A stretch of 64,000 nt of DNA from Burkholderia sp. NRF60-BP8 (GTDB lineage Bacteria; Pseudomonadota; Gammaproteobacteria; Burkholderiales; Burkholderiaceae), in the NCBI RefSeq assembly GCF_001522585.2, contig NZ_CP013372.1, positions 1,798,001-1,862,000 of the forward strand, given 5' to 3'. A program made the translations under genes and the position numbers. Positions 25,992-33,408 of the stretch are shown piece by piece; position 1 is the first letter of the stretch, and the number at the start of each line of letters is the position of its first letter. The notes below the pieces were generated by a model. The model searched no databases, was not told where the DNA came from, and worked only from the letters and a program-made list of their open reading frames with translations.

Positions 25992-28214
25992 CTAACGTGT
26001 CATCGGCGCGATCGCGGCATGCACCGCGTCGATCGCGCCCGTCCAGTCGCCCGGCGCGGCCTGCCGGAACAGCCGCGCGGACGGATACCACGGGCTGTCG
26101 CCGCGGGTCCGCATCCAGCGCCATTCCGCGGGATCGGGCAGCAGCACCCACACCGCGTGGCCCAGCGCGCCCGCCAGGTGCGCGACGGCGGAATCGACAG
26201 CGATCACGAGATCCAGCGCGCCGATCAACGCGGCCGTGTCCGCGAAGTCGCCGAGTTCGTCGTCGACGCGCAGCACCGGCGCCGCCGCGAGCAGCGCCGC
26301 GTCGCGTTCGCGCACGGGTTTTTGCAGGCTGATCCAGTCGACGTCGAGATCGAACAGCGGCGCGAGCCGCGCGAAATCGATCGACCGGTTGTGATCGTTG
26401 CGATGCGCCGGATTGCCGGCCCAAGCGATCCCGATCCGCGGCCGGCGCCGTTCGCCGAGCAGCGCCTCCCACTGGCGCGTGCGCTGCGGGTCGGCATGCA
26501 GATAGGCGCCGGCATACGGAATCGTGGCTTCGTCGGTGCGGAACGCGTGCGGCAGACTCAACAGCGGCACCTGGCAGTCGAACGCCGGCAGCGGATCGCC
26601 GCGCGCGATCACGTCGACCGCTCCGGGCAGCGACGCCATCAGCGCGCGCAATGGCGGCTGCACCTCGAACACGACCCGTGCACCGCGCGCGGCCACCAGC
26701 GGCACATAGCGACAGAAATGCAGCGTGTCGCCGAACCCTTGTTCCGCATGAATCAGCACCGTCCGGCCGCCGAGCGGCGTGTCGCCCTGCCACGCCGGCT
26801 GCGTGAACGGCCGGTAGTGCCGCGCCAACTGCGTGTCGCGCAGTCGCCATTCGTATTCGGGCCAGCCGCGCGCGAAATCGCCTTCGATCAGATACAGCGA
26901 CGCGCGCGCGAAATGCGCTTCGGCGTAGTCGGGACGCAGCGCGATCGCGCGGTCGTACGCGGCAAGGGCATCGTCCGGGCGCGCCGTTTCGAAATACAGG
27001 TTGCCGCGGTTGAGCCAGTTCGTCGCGTGGTCGGGACGCAGCGCGAGCGCACGGTCGAGCGACGCCATCGCTTCGTCGTAGCGATGCAGGTCCTGCAATA
27101 CGTTGCTGCGGTTGGTCCAGGCTTCGGCGAACCCCGCGTCGCGCGCGAGCGCGGCGTCGTAGCTGGCCAGCGCGTCGTCGTAGCGTTTCAGGTAACGCAA
27201 CGCGGTGCCGCGGTTGCACAACGTCTCCACCGAGTGCGGATCGAGCGCCAGCGCACGCGCATAGGCCGCCAGCGCGTCGTCGTGGCGCTCGAGCTGCAGC
27301 AGCGCGTTGCCGCGGCTCGCATGGGCGCGGACATGATCCGGATCGAACGCCAGCACGCGCTCGCAGCGGGCCAGCGCCTCGTCCGCGCGGCCGAGCCGTT
27401 CGAGCGCGACCGCGCTGTTGTAGAGCACGTCGATCCGCGCGGGATCGGCCGCGATCGCTTCGTTGAACGCGTCGAGCGCCTCACCCGGTCGATCGAGATC
27501 GATCAACGTACTGCCGCGCTCGGCCAGGATCGCGGTCACGCCGGGCCGGATCGCGTTTGCGCGCTCGAAGCACTGCAGCGCATCGGCAGGCCGCTGCAGT
27601 TCGCGCAGCACGAGACCGCGGTTGAACCACGATTCGAACGAACGCGGATCGACCATCAGTGCGCGGTCGTAGGTATCGAGCGCCTCGTCGAAGCGGCGCA
27701 GCGCACGCAGCGCGCTGCCGCGATTGCACAGCGCATCGAGGACGAGCGGCGACACCGCGAGCGCACGGTCGAACGACGCGAGCGCGTCGTCGTAGCGTCG
27801 CAATCCGAGCAGCGTATTGCCGCGGCGCACGAGCGTCTGCACGTCGTCGGGCGTCGTGCGCAGCGCGGCCGCGAAATGCTCGAGCGCCTCGCCGACGCGG
27901 CCGCGCTCGCCGGCGATCGCGCCGAGATCCGACAGGACGCGCGTGCCGGGCGCGATCGCGATCGACTGGCGCAGCAACGCTTCGGCGGCGTCGGCCGCGC
28001 CGCACTGGAACTGCAACACGCCATACAGGTGCAATGCCTGGGGGTTGTCGGGCTCCTTCTCGAGCACGGCGAGATAGTCGCGCGCCGCGTCGTCGAACCG
28101 TCCGGCGCTGTGCGAGTGTTGTGCGCGGCTCAGGATCGCCGCCGATTGCCGTTGACCGCGCGCATCGAGTCCCGACGCGCCCGCGTGTGCATCATGCCGG
28201 TGCTCGACCGTCAC
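25992..28214 (-). CDS. TPR protein with glycosyltransferase-9-like C-terminal domain (first of three)
   Basis: 740 residues, cytoplasmic, starting at ATG 28214. TPR units fill about residues 25-480 (E-P-D-N-P-Q-A-L-H-L-Y-G-V-L, D-P-R-S-F-E-S-W-F-N-R-G). The C-terminal GT-like domain has L-I-H-A-E-Q-G-F-G-D-T-L-H-F-C-R-Y, G-I-A-W-A-G-N-P-A-H-R-N-D-H-N-R-S, W-I-S-L-Q-K-P, I-A-V-D-S-A-V-A-H-L-A-G-A-L-G-H. It is the first gene of the three-gene TPR operon; the shared cluster element lies upstream at 28307-28342. By position it follows gspJ by about 180 bp. Likely a protein O-glycosyltransferase acting on the giant adhesin or on other T2SS substrates; this is inferred, not shown. Confidence 0.8.
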   Translation of the reverse strand: MTVEHRHDAHAGASGLDARGQRQSAAILSRAQHSHSAGRFDDAARDYLAVLEKEPDNPQALHLYGVLQFQCGAADAAEALLRQSIAIAPGTRVLSDLGAIAGERGRVGEALEHFAAALRTTPDDVQTLVRRGNTLLGLRRYDDALASFDRALAVSPLVLDALCNRGSALRALRRFDEALDTYDRALMVDPRSFESWFNRGLVLRELQRPADALQCFERANAIRPGVTAILAERGSTLIDLDRPGEALDAFNEAIAADPARIDVLYNSAVALERLGRADEALARCERVLAFDPDHVRAHASRGNALLQLERHDDALAAYARALALDPHSVETLCNRGTALRYLKRYDDALASYDAALARDAGFAEAWTNRSNVLQDLHRYDEAMASLDRALALRPDHATNWLNRGNLYFETARPDDALAAYDRAIALRPDYAEAHFARASLYLIEGDFARGWPEYEWRLRDTQLARHYRPFTQPAWQGDTPLGGRTVLIHAEQGFGDTLHFCRYVPLVAARGARVVFEVQPPLRALMASLPGAVDVIARGDPLPAFDCQVPLLSLPHAFRTDEATIPYAGAYLHADPQRTRQWEALLGERRRPRIGIAWAGNPAHRNDHNRSIDFARLAPLFDLDVDWISLQKPVRERDAALLAAAPVLRVDDELGDFADTAALIGALDLVIAVDSAVAHLAGALGHAVWVLLPDPAEWRWMRTRGDSPWYPSARLFRQAAPGDWTGAIDAVHAAIAPMTR

Positions 28215-28306
28215 GTTCGCCCCCCTTCCCGTTGCCGATGCCGCCGCCGGCCCGGTTCGACGGAACCGGTCGCAGCGGTCATGCTCGTCACGAGACTAAC
28301 GGACGG

Positions 28307-28342
28307 GTAATAACAGACGTATGACGAAAGTTACGGACCATT
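28307..28342 (-). promoter_or_regulatory. Shared cluster element upstream of the TPR operon
   Basis: On the minus strand AATGGTCCGTAAC, then TTTCG, with a -10-like TATTAC at 17 nt. The 13-nt block is identical to the one before the adhesin. The 5' edge lies 128 nt before the ATG of the first TPR gene. Confidence 0.6.
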
Positions 28343-28392
28343 TTGTCCGGGGGACGGATCGCGTGGCGCGCCGCGAGTGCCCCGCGCCGCCG

Positions 28393-29055
28393 TCACTGGC
28401 CGATCGGGATCGTCCGCACGTATTCGACTGCCGGCGCGCCCATCGTGACCGCGAAGCGCACGCCGCGCGGCAGCGGCATGCCGAGCGACGTGATGTTGCT
28501 GACGCCGTGCTGGGCGAGAAACTGCGCATAGCTCTGCTCGATGGCGGTCTGGCTCGTCGTCCATCCGCCCGGGGGAATCCACACGGCAAGCTGCATCGTC
28601 CGCGTATCGTTGCTGACCACCACGCGCGCGAACGCATCCATGTGCTTCAGTGCATCCTCCACGTCGGCCAGCGATGCGAGCGGCTGCGACGCGCTGCGCG
28701 CGAGCTCGCGCCCCTCGAGCTGGTAGCGCACGACCTGCATCTGCGCCGGTCCGCCGCCGACGCCGAGATGGCGCACCATCACGAGCTCGTTCGGCCGGAT
28801 GCGCAGCGGCGGCCCGAACACTTCGTCGGCCGTCACGAGGTTGATCAGGTCGAACTGCAACTGGGAGAAGTAACGTCCGAGCAGACGTGTTTGCGCCAGA
28901 TTCGACGCGATATCGTCGCGCCCGCGAATCGTCGCGTCGAGGCCGCGCCACGACAGCAGCGCGATCACGGCGAGCAGCGCGATCGCGACCAGCATCTCGA
29001 TCAGCGTGAAGCCGCGGGCGCGCCCGGCCCCTCGACGTTCAGCGGCGCGCTTCAT
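28393..29055 (-). CDS. gspJ: Type II secretion minor pseudopilin GspJ
   Basis: 220 residues. The prepilin leader ends G15 before F-T-L-I-E-M-L-V-A-I-A-L-L-A-V-I-A-L-L-S-W-R-G-L-D, a typical GspJ start (W-R-G after the helix). The globular part includes I-R-P-N-E-L-V-M-V-R and R-G-V-R-F-A-V-T. It overlaps the end of gspI by 17 bp, so the two are translated together. GspJ joins GspI and GspK at the pseudopilus tip; no gspK follows, as the next gene is a TPR protein. Confidence 0.85.
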   Translation of the reverse strand: MKRAAERRGAGRARGFTLIEMLVAIALLAVIALLSWRGLDATIRGRDDIASNLAQTRLLGRYFSQLQFDLINLVTADEVFGPPLRIRPNELVMVRHLGVGGGPAQMQVVRYQLEGRELARSASQPLASLADVEDALKHMDAFARVVVSNDTRTMQLAVWIPPGGWTTSQTAIEQSYAQFLAQHGVSNITSLGMPLPRGVRFAVTMGAPAVEYVRTIPIGQ

Positions 29056-29482
29056 TCTGGATCACCGTGACGACTTCGGCGAGCACGTTGCGGCTCGATG
29101 CGGACGGATAGACGCTCACCGTCACGCGCCGCACGAGCGGGTTCGGCAGCGCGGCCACCGACTGGCGGCACACGAAACGGTAGCGCCCCTGCGGGCACGC
29201 GAACGTGTTCGCGCCGACGGGCGGCCAGGTCGATGCGATGCGGATCTCGCCGAGCGCGTTGTCGGCGCTCCACAGCGCGAGCAGACGCATGCGCGCCGTG
29301 TCGGTGTCCGACGCGAGCGCGCCGATCGCGCGCATCACGGCGCCCAGCGCCACGGCCACGATCGCCAGCGCGATCAGCACCTCGATCAGCGTGAATCCCC
29401 GTTCCGGCGCCCGCGTCGTGCGCGGTCCGCCGCGCGCAGGGCGGTGGTAGTCGGTTCTGTCGTCGCACATGACCTGCATCAT
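29039..29482 (-). CDS. gspI: Type II secretion minor pseudopilin GspI
   Basis: About 147 residues. The prepilin leader ends E-R-G29 before F-T-L-I-E-V-L-I-A-L-A-I-V-A-V-A-L-G-A, with Glu at +5 and the GspI-type sequence S-A-D-N-A-L-G-E-I-R. Three ATG codons compete (29482, 29479, 29470); the first two sit behind GACGAGA. It is the first gene of the gspI-gspJ pair and has the shared cluster element upstream at 29573-29608. These genes lie 23 kb from gspF, gspG and gspH, so the usual gsp order is split by the adhesin, pstS-like and TPR genes. Confidence 0.85.
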   Translation of the reverse strand: MMQVMCDDRTDYHRPARGGPRTTRAPERGFTLIEVLIALAIVAVALGAVMRAIGALASDTDTARMRLLALWSADNALGEIRIASTWPPVGANTFACPQGRYRFVCRQSVAALPNPLVRRVTVSVYPSASSRNVLAEVVTVIQNEARR

Positions 29483-29572
29483 TCTCGTCGATGGGTCGGC
29501 GTCCGGCGTCCAAGCCGCGGCGCAGGCCGCGTCGCCGGCGCGACGGGCGCCGTGCCCGGACGTTAAGCGCGA

Positions 29573-29608
29573 CGTATGGCACGCACGTGTCGAATGGTAC
29601 GGACCATT
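29573..29608 (-). promoter_or_regulatory. Shared cluster element upstream of gspI, best palindrome
   Basis: On the minus strand AATGGTCCGTACC, then ATTCG, and at 17 nt the -10-like CATACG. Here the first 16 bases are a perfect inverted repeat AATGGT-N4-ACCATT. The 5' edge is 126 nt before ATG 29482. Confidence 0.6.
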
Positions 29609-29762
29609 TGGCGCGGCGGGCGCGGGCGAACAGGCGCGCCCGCGCGATGCGCGCATCGCGCGGGGCACGAGACGGAAGATGGAAAACGATCGGGAAAGCC
29701 ACCGCCCGGCAGCGAGCGGCCGACGGTGAGGACGATCCTCGGGCGGGATCGCCGCGACGGCG

Positions 29763-29969
29763 TCAGGCCGTCACGGCGGCGTCATATTCGGCGCGGGCGA
29801 GCTGGCCCGCGGCGTATGCCTCGGCTTCGCCGCGAAAGCCTTCGCGGCTGAACGCCACGACTTTCACGCCGACGCCGGTCGCCCGCTTCACCGTCAGCGC
29901 CCATTGCCATCCGCCGTCTTGCTCGAAGACGTGCAGCGAGGGTGCGAAGGAAGGGTCGAGTACGGTCAC
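29763..29969 (-). CDS. Small conserved hypothetical protein, 68 aa
   Basis: I place the start at GTG 29969 because AGGAG stands 8 nt upstream of it, while the longer frame from 30113 has an unlikely N-terminus. The product begins V-T-V-L-D-P-S-F-A-P-S-L-H-V-F and contains W-Q-W-A-L-T-V and V-V-A-F-S-R-E-G-F-R-G-E-A-E-A-Y-A-A-G. It looks like a compact soluble beta/alpha protein without signal peptide. I do not recognise a function. It is a single gene between gspI and the alkB-like gene. Confidence 0.6.
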   Translation of the reverse strand: MTVLDPSFAPSLHVFEQDGGWQWALTVKRATGVGVKVVAFSREGFRGEAEAYAAGQLARAEYDAAVTA

Positions 29970-30273
29970 GCGTTTTGCTCCTGCCCCGTTGCGCGCTGCG
30001 TCGGCAGCGCACGGAGGCATATCGAAAAGGTCGCGCCGGCACGCCAACGCGGTTCTGTCATTCAACAGTTTATTCAAGAATTGTTGCGACGCACCATCAG
30101 AGGTTTCACTCACCTATCGGAACCGGGCGGTTGATCGTATCTACCTGAAAGCCTTGCGGGACGGGCCTCAGCGGCACGCCGAGGCGCCCGGCACCGCGTT
30201 CGTGCGGCAACGTGCCGCACGCCGGGCCAATTGCTTGCACCACCCTTTCGTGGATCGGGAAACGGGGCGCGAT
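29970..30273. other. Intergenic region, no gene seen
   Basis: About 300 bp. An AT-richer patch near 30058-30120 may hold the minus-strand promoter of the small protein. No repeat or terminator stands out. Confidence 0.5.
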
Positions 30274-30873
30274 CTATCCGCCCATCATCGACACGCGCCG
30301 GAAGGTCAGGTTCACGCGTTCGCCCTGCACGGCCGGCGCCTTCGGCACGCGGTGCTGCCATTCGGCCTGCGTGCGTCCGCGCATCACGAGCAGGCTGCCG
30401 TGCACGAGGCGGTACGCATGCGTGACGCCGGTCGCGCGATGGCGAAGATCGAACACGCGCATCGCGCCGAGACTCACCGACGCGATCACTGGCGCGTCGC
30501 CGAGTTCGGGTTCGTTGTCCGCATGCCAGCCGAGGCTGTCGAGCCCGTTGCGATAGCGATTGAGCAGCACGCTGTTGAAGCGCACGTCGCACGTCGCCTC
30601 GACCGCATGCTTCAGTCCGAGCACGGCCGGCGTCCATGGCTCGGGTACGTTGCGGATGCCCGAGTACACGTACACGGCATCCGGTTCGCCTTGCCACGCG
30701 GTGAGCCGCGGCAACGGAATGCGTCCGCGCGGCGTACGAATCGTGTCCTGCCGCCACGCGACCTCGTCGATCAGCGCGGCCAGCGCGCGATCGGCGTCGG
30801 GCGGCGCAAGCCAGTCCGGGTACCAGTCCACGTCGGGCACGGGCGTATCGGCGAAGAGATCGGGCGTGGACAT
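30274..30873 (-). CDS. AlkB-type Fe(II)/2-oxoglutarate dioxygenase
   Basis: 199 residues from ATG 30873, compact like the short bacterial AlkB homologues. The iron site is H117-x-D119 (G-W-H-A-D-N-E) with H174 (W-Q-H-R-V-P-K), and the 2-oxoglutarate arginines lie in E-R-V-N-L-T-F-R-R. Further family motifs are N-S-V-L-L-N-R-Y-R-N-G and S-L-G-A-M-R-V-F-D-L-R. Such enzymes oxidatively remove alkyl groups from N1-methyladenine and N3-methylcytosine. An ATG at 30912 could extend the protein by 13 residues. It stands alone; I see no Ada box. Confidence 0.9.
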   Translation of the reverse strand: MSTPDLFADTPVPDVDWYPDWLAPPDADRALAALIDEVAWRQDTIRTPRGRIPLPRLTAWQGEPDAVYVYSGIRNVPEPWTPAVLGLKHAVEATCDVRFNSVLLNRYRNGLDSLGWHADNEPELGDAPVIASVSLGAMRVFDLRHRATGVTHAYRLVHGSLLVMRGRTQAEWQHRVPKAPAVQGERVNLTFRRVSMMGG

Positions 30874-31040
30874 GTCGGCAGGAACGAGTGAGGAACGAAG
30901 CGAACGATGCATGTCTGCATACTAGCCAACGGCGCCGCGCGCCGCCATGCGCTGTCATTCGCCGCCGAAAGGCCGAAAGGAAGCCGCGGTGCACCGCGAT
31001 GCGCGTTCGTCTCGCGCGACGGCCGCCTCCCGGCCATCGG

Positions 31041-32186
31041 CTAACCGCGCGTCAGTCGGATCAGCGCGATCTCGGACGGCACGCCGAAGCGGTTCGGCGG
31101 TCCCCAGTAGCCGGTGCCGCGGCTCGTATACAGCCACATGTCGCCGAAGCGGTTCAGCCCGCCGATCACCGGCTGCTGCAGTCGCACGAACGGCGGCCAC
31201 GGCAGAAACTGGCCGCCATGCGTGTGCCCCGACAACTGCACGGTAAAGCCCGCGCGGTTCGCCGCTTCCGCGCTGCGCGGCTGGTGCGCGAGCAGGATCT
31301 TCGTGCCGACGTCGCGCGGCGCACCGGCCAGCGCCTGCGCGGGGTCGCTGCGATGGGCGGGATCGAATCCGCCCGCCGTGAAATCGGTGACGCCCGCGAG
31401 CACCGCCCGCGCGCCGCCGCGCTCGATCACCACGTGCTCGTTCAGCAGCACCGTCAGCCCGATACGACGAAACTCGTCGATCCACGCATGCGCACCCGCG
31501 TAGTACTCGTGGTTGCCCGTCACGAGGAAGGTGCCGTACCGCGAACGCATCTCGCCGAGCGGCGCCGTGTGGTCGCGCAGACGCTTGACCGAACCGTCCA
31601 CCACATCGCCCGTCACGACCACGAGGTCGGCGTCGAGCGCATTGACCGCACGCACGATCCGTTCGATGTAGGGCCGCTTGATCGTCGGCCCGACGTGAAT
31701 GTCGGACAGTTGCACGATCGTCAATCCGTCGAGCGCGGCCGGCAGCCCCGCGACCGGAATCGACACGCGCTTGACCGCCGCCGTGCGGCGCGCGCCGACG
31801 AACCCGATCGCGGTCACGAGCACCGCGGCCGCCAGCACGCCGAGCGCCGTGTCGGGCGCGGCGCCGCTCCACGCGCCGTCATGCCCGAGATGCCGCCAAG
31901 CGAACACGCCGAGCAGCACGATGTCGCGCAGCAACGTCAGCACCAGCAGCGACGAGAAGAAGCCCATCGCGAGCGCGCCGGCCCAGCCGACCAGCGTCGC
32001 CGCCCACCCTTCGTCGAAGCGGCGCGAGAACATGCCGACCGGAATCAACACGACGAAACTCGCCAGCACGAGCGCCGCGATCGTGCGCGCGAGCGGCGAC
32101 ACGAACGCATCGGGAACGATCCGCATCCCGACATACAGATGGAACAGCACGCCGATTGCAATGAACCGGACAAAGAAACTTCGCAT
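31041..32186 (-). CDS. Membrane-anchored metallophosphoesterase
   Basis: 381 residues. Four hydrophobic segments occupy about 5-135. The calcineurin-like domain follows: Q-L-S-D162-I-H164-V-G, V-V-T-G-D194-V-V-D-G, T-G-N-H-E-Y-Y-A-G, L-L-A-H-Q-P and L-S-G-H-T-H-G-G-Q-F-L-P-W. All metal ligands are present. This layout is that of YkuE/YaeI-like phosphoesterases, some of which hydrolyse UDP-sugars or phospholipids; the substrate here is unknown. It is a single transcription unit read towards alkB. Confidence 0.88.
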   Translation of the reverse strand: MRSFFVRFIAIGVLFHLYVGMRIVPDAFVSPLARTIAALVLASFVVLIPVGMFSRRFDEGWAATLVGWAGALAMGFFSSLLVLTLLRDIVLLGVFAWRHLGHDGAWSGAAPDTALGVLAAAVLVTAIGFVGARRTAAVKRVSIPVAGLPAALDGLTIVQLSDIHVGPTIKRPYIERIVRAVNALDADLVVVTGDVVDGSVKRLRDHTAPLGEMRSRYGTFLVTGNHEYYAGAHAWIDEFRRIGLTVLLNEHVVIERGGARAVLAGVTDFTAGGFDPAHRSDPAQALAGAPRDVGTKILLAHQPRSAEAANRAGFTVQLSGHTHGGQFLPWPPFVRLQQPVIGGLNRFGDMWLYTSRGTGYWGPPNRFGVPSEIALIRLTRG

Positions 32187-32249
32187 GGAACGTTCGCCTT
32201 CGTTGCACTACCGCTTCCGCGACGCGCGTCGCACGGGCCGTGATGCCCG

Positions 32250-32825
32250 GTGCCGCGTGTCGCACCATACGCACGATGGTACACAGATCCCGGCCGCGAC
32301 GACGGGTCGCGCCCGGCAGTGCCGCGCCGTACGACTTTGCGTGATCGTCGGCCATCCTCCCGGCGTCGCGACCACGCATCGACGCCGTTCGTCGCGACGC
32401 TCGACCGCGACGTCATCGGCCTGCACGACGCGAGCGCGATCCGCGCCTTCCCGAAGCGCACGGCCGCCGACATGCAGCGCATGCTGCGTGGACGCATCCG
32501 GGTCAGCAACTTCGAGACGGCCTGCAGGATGATCGTCGAGAACGTCGTCGTACTGCCCGAAGGCACCGCGCGCCGTCATGCGAAGACGATGGCGCCGCGC
32601 CTCGTCGCGCTCGAAGGCGACTGGGCCGAGCGCCGGTTGCAGATCCGCGTCGCCGATCGCGATGCGCTGCCGCGCTTCGCACGCGATCTCGTCGGCCTGC
32701 TCGTCGAGGATGCGCGCGGCGAGCCGGGCCGCCCGGATTCGCACGGGTTCGGGCAGCAATCGGCGATTTGCGTGCCGATTCCGCTGCGCCCACACGGCAA
32801 ATTCCGCGGCGCGATTGGCGTCTGA
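32250..32825 (+). CDS. Hypothetical protein, start uncertain
   Basis: The frame is open for 191 residues. From about residue 46 (F-V-A-T-L-D-R-D-V-I-G-L-H-D) it has a balanced composition and third-position GC bias, with later segments M-I-V-E-N-V-V-V-L-P-E-G and Q-Q-S-A-I-C-V-P-I-P-L-R-P. The first 45 residues are arginine-rich and unlikely to be translated, so the true start may be internal or the N-terminus may be lost. No signal peptide or membrane segment. I do not recognise the family. Confidence 0.45.
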   Translation: MPRVAPYARWYTDPGRDDGSRPAVPRRTTLRDRRPSSRRRDHASTPFVATLDRDVIGLHDASAIRAFPKRTAADMQRMLRGRIRVSNFETACRMIVENVVVLPEGTARRHAKTMAPRLVALEGDWAERRLQIRVADRDALPRFARDLVGLLVEDARGEPGRPDSHGFGQQSAICVPIPLRPHGKFRGAIGV

Positions 32826-33114
32826 CGATCCTTTACAGTCCCTTAGCAACCCTACGCGAACGGCTGCTGGCAGAATCGCAGCGGTCCGGCCATCGCTGCC
32901 GACCCGCGCTGCCGGACCGTTCGGCATGACCGACGGCGCGGCCACGGCCGGCCTCGCCGCATGCCGTGAACGCATGCCGGATCGCTGGCGATCCACATCG
33001 CGCTGATTTATGATCGGCTCCGTATCCCGGAATCGTCGTCGCGGCCCGGCCGTTCGCGACGATCCGCATTGCGCCGCGCCCGGCATCCACCCTCAACGTC
33101 GAGCTCGTCACACC

Positions 33115-33408
33115 ATGAGAAAAACAACGCCGCGCGCGCCCCTGAGCGTCGCCGCCGTCCTGGCGCCCGCCCTGCCGCTCGCGGGCTGCGCATCGCGCGG
33201 CGCGCCGTCCTACGTGCTGTTCGGCGCGTACTTCCCGCTGTGGCTCGTCAGTGCGATCGTCGGCATCGTCGGCGCCATCGTCGCGCATCGCGTATTCGTC
33301 GCGACCGGCTGGGCCGCGACGGTGCCCTACCAGCTTGCCGTCTGCACCGCGATCGGGCTCGTGGTCGCCGTGATCGTCTGGCTCACCGGCACGGGGCCGT
33401 TCGCATGA
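33115..33408 (+). CDS. ytcA: YtcA-like small lipoprotein of the mdtNOP operon
   Basis: 97 residues. A signal peptide ends in a lipobox L-A-G-C, followed by Y-V-L-F-G-A-Y-F-P-L-W-L-V and two hydrophobic helices. This matches E. coli YtcA (G-A-Y-Y-P-S-W-type motif), whose gene also precedes mdtNOP. The ATG at 33115 gives a normal lipoprotein signal. Its stop overlaps the start of the HlyD-family gene as ATGA. Role unknown; probably an accessory of the efflux system. Confidence 0.75.
   Translation: MRKTTPRAPLSVAAVLAPALPLAGCASRGAPSYVLFGAYFPLWLVSAIVGIVGAIVAHRVFVATGWAATVPYQLAVCTAIGLVVAVIVWLTGTGPFA

Noticed and set aside
21442..28214. CRISPR-like periodic repeats
   Set aside because: The periodicity is about 102 bp and follows the 34-residue TPR units within coding frames; there are no identical repeats with spacers. 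No CRISPR array was seen in the window.
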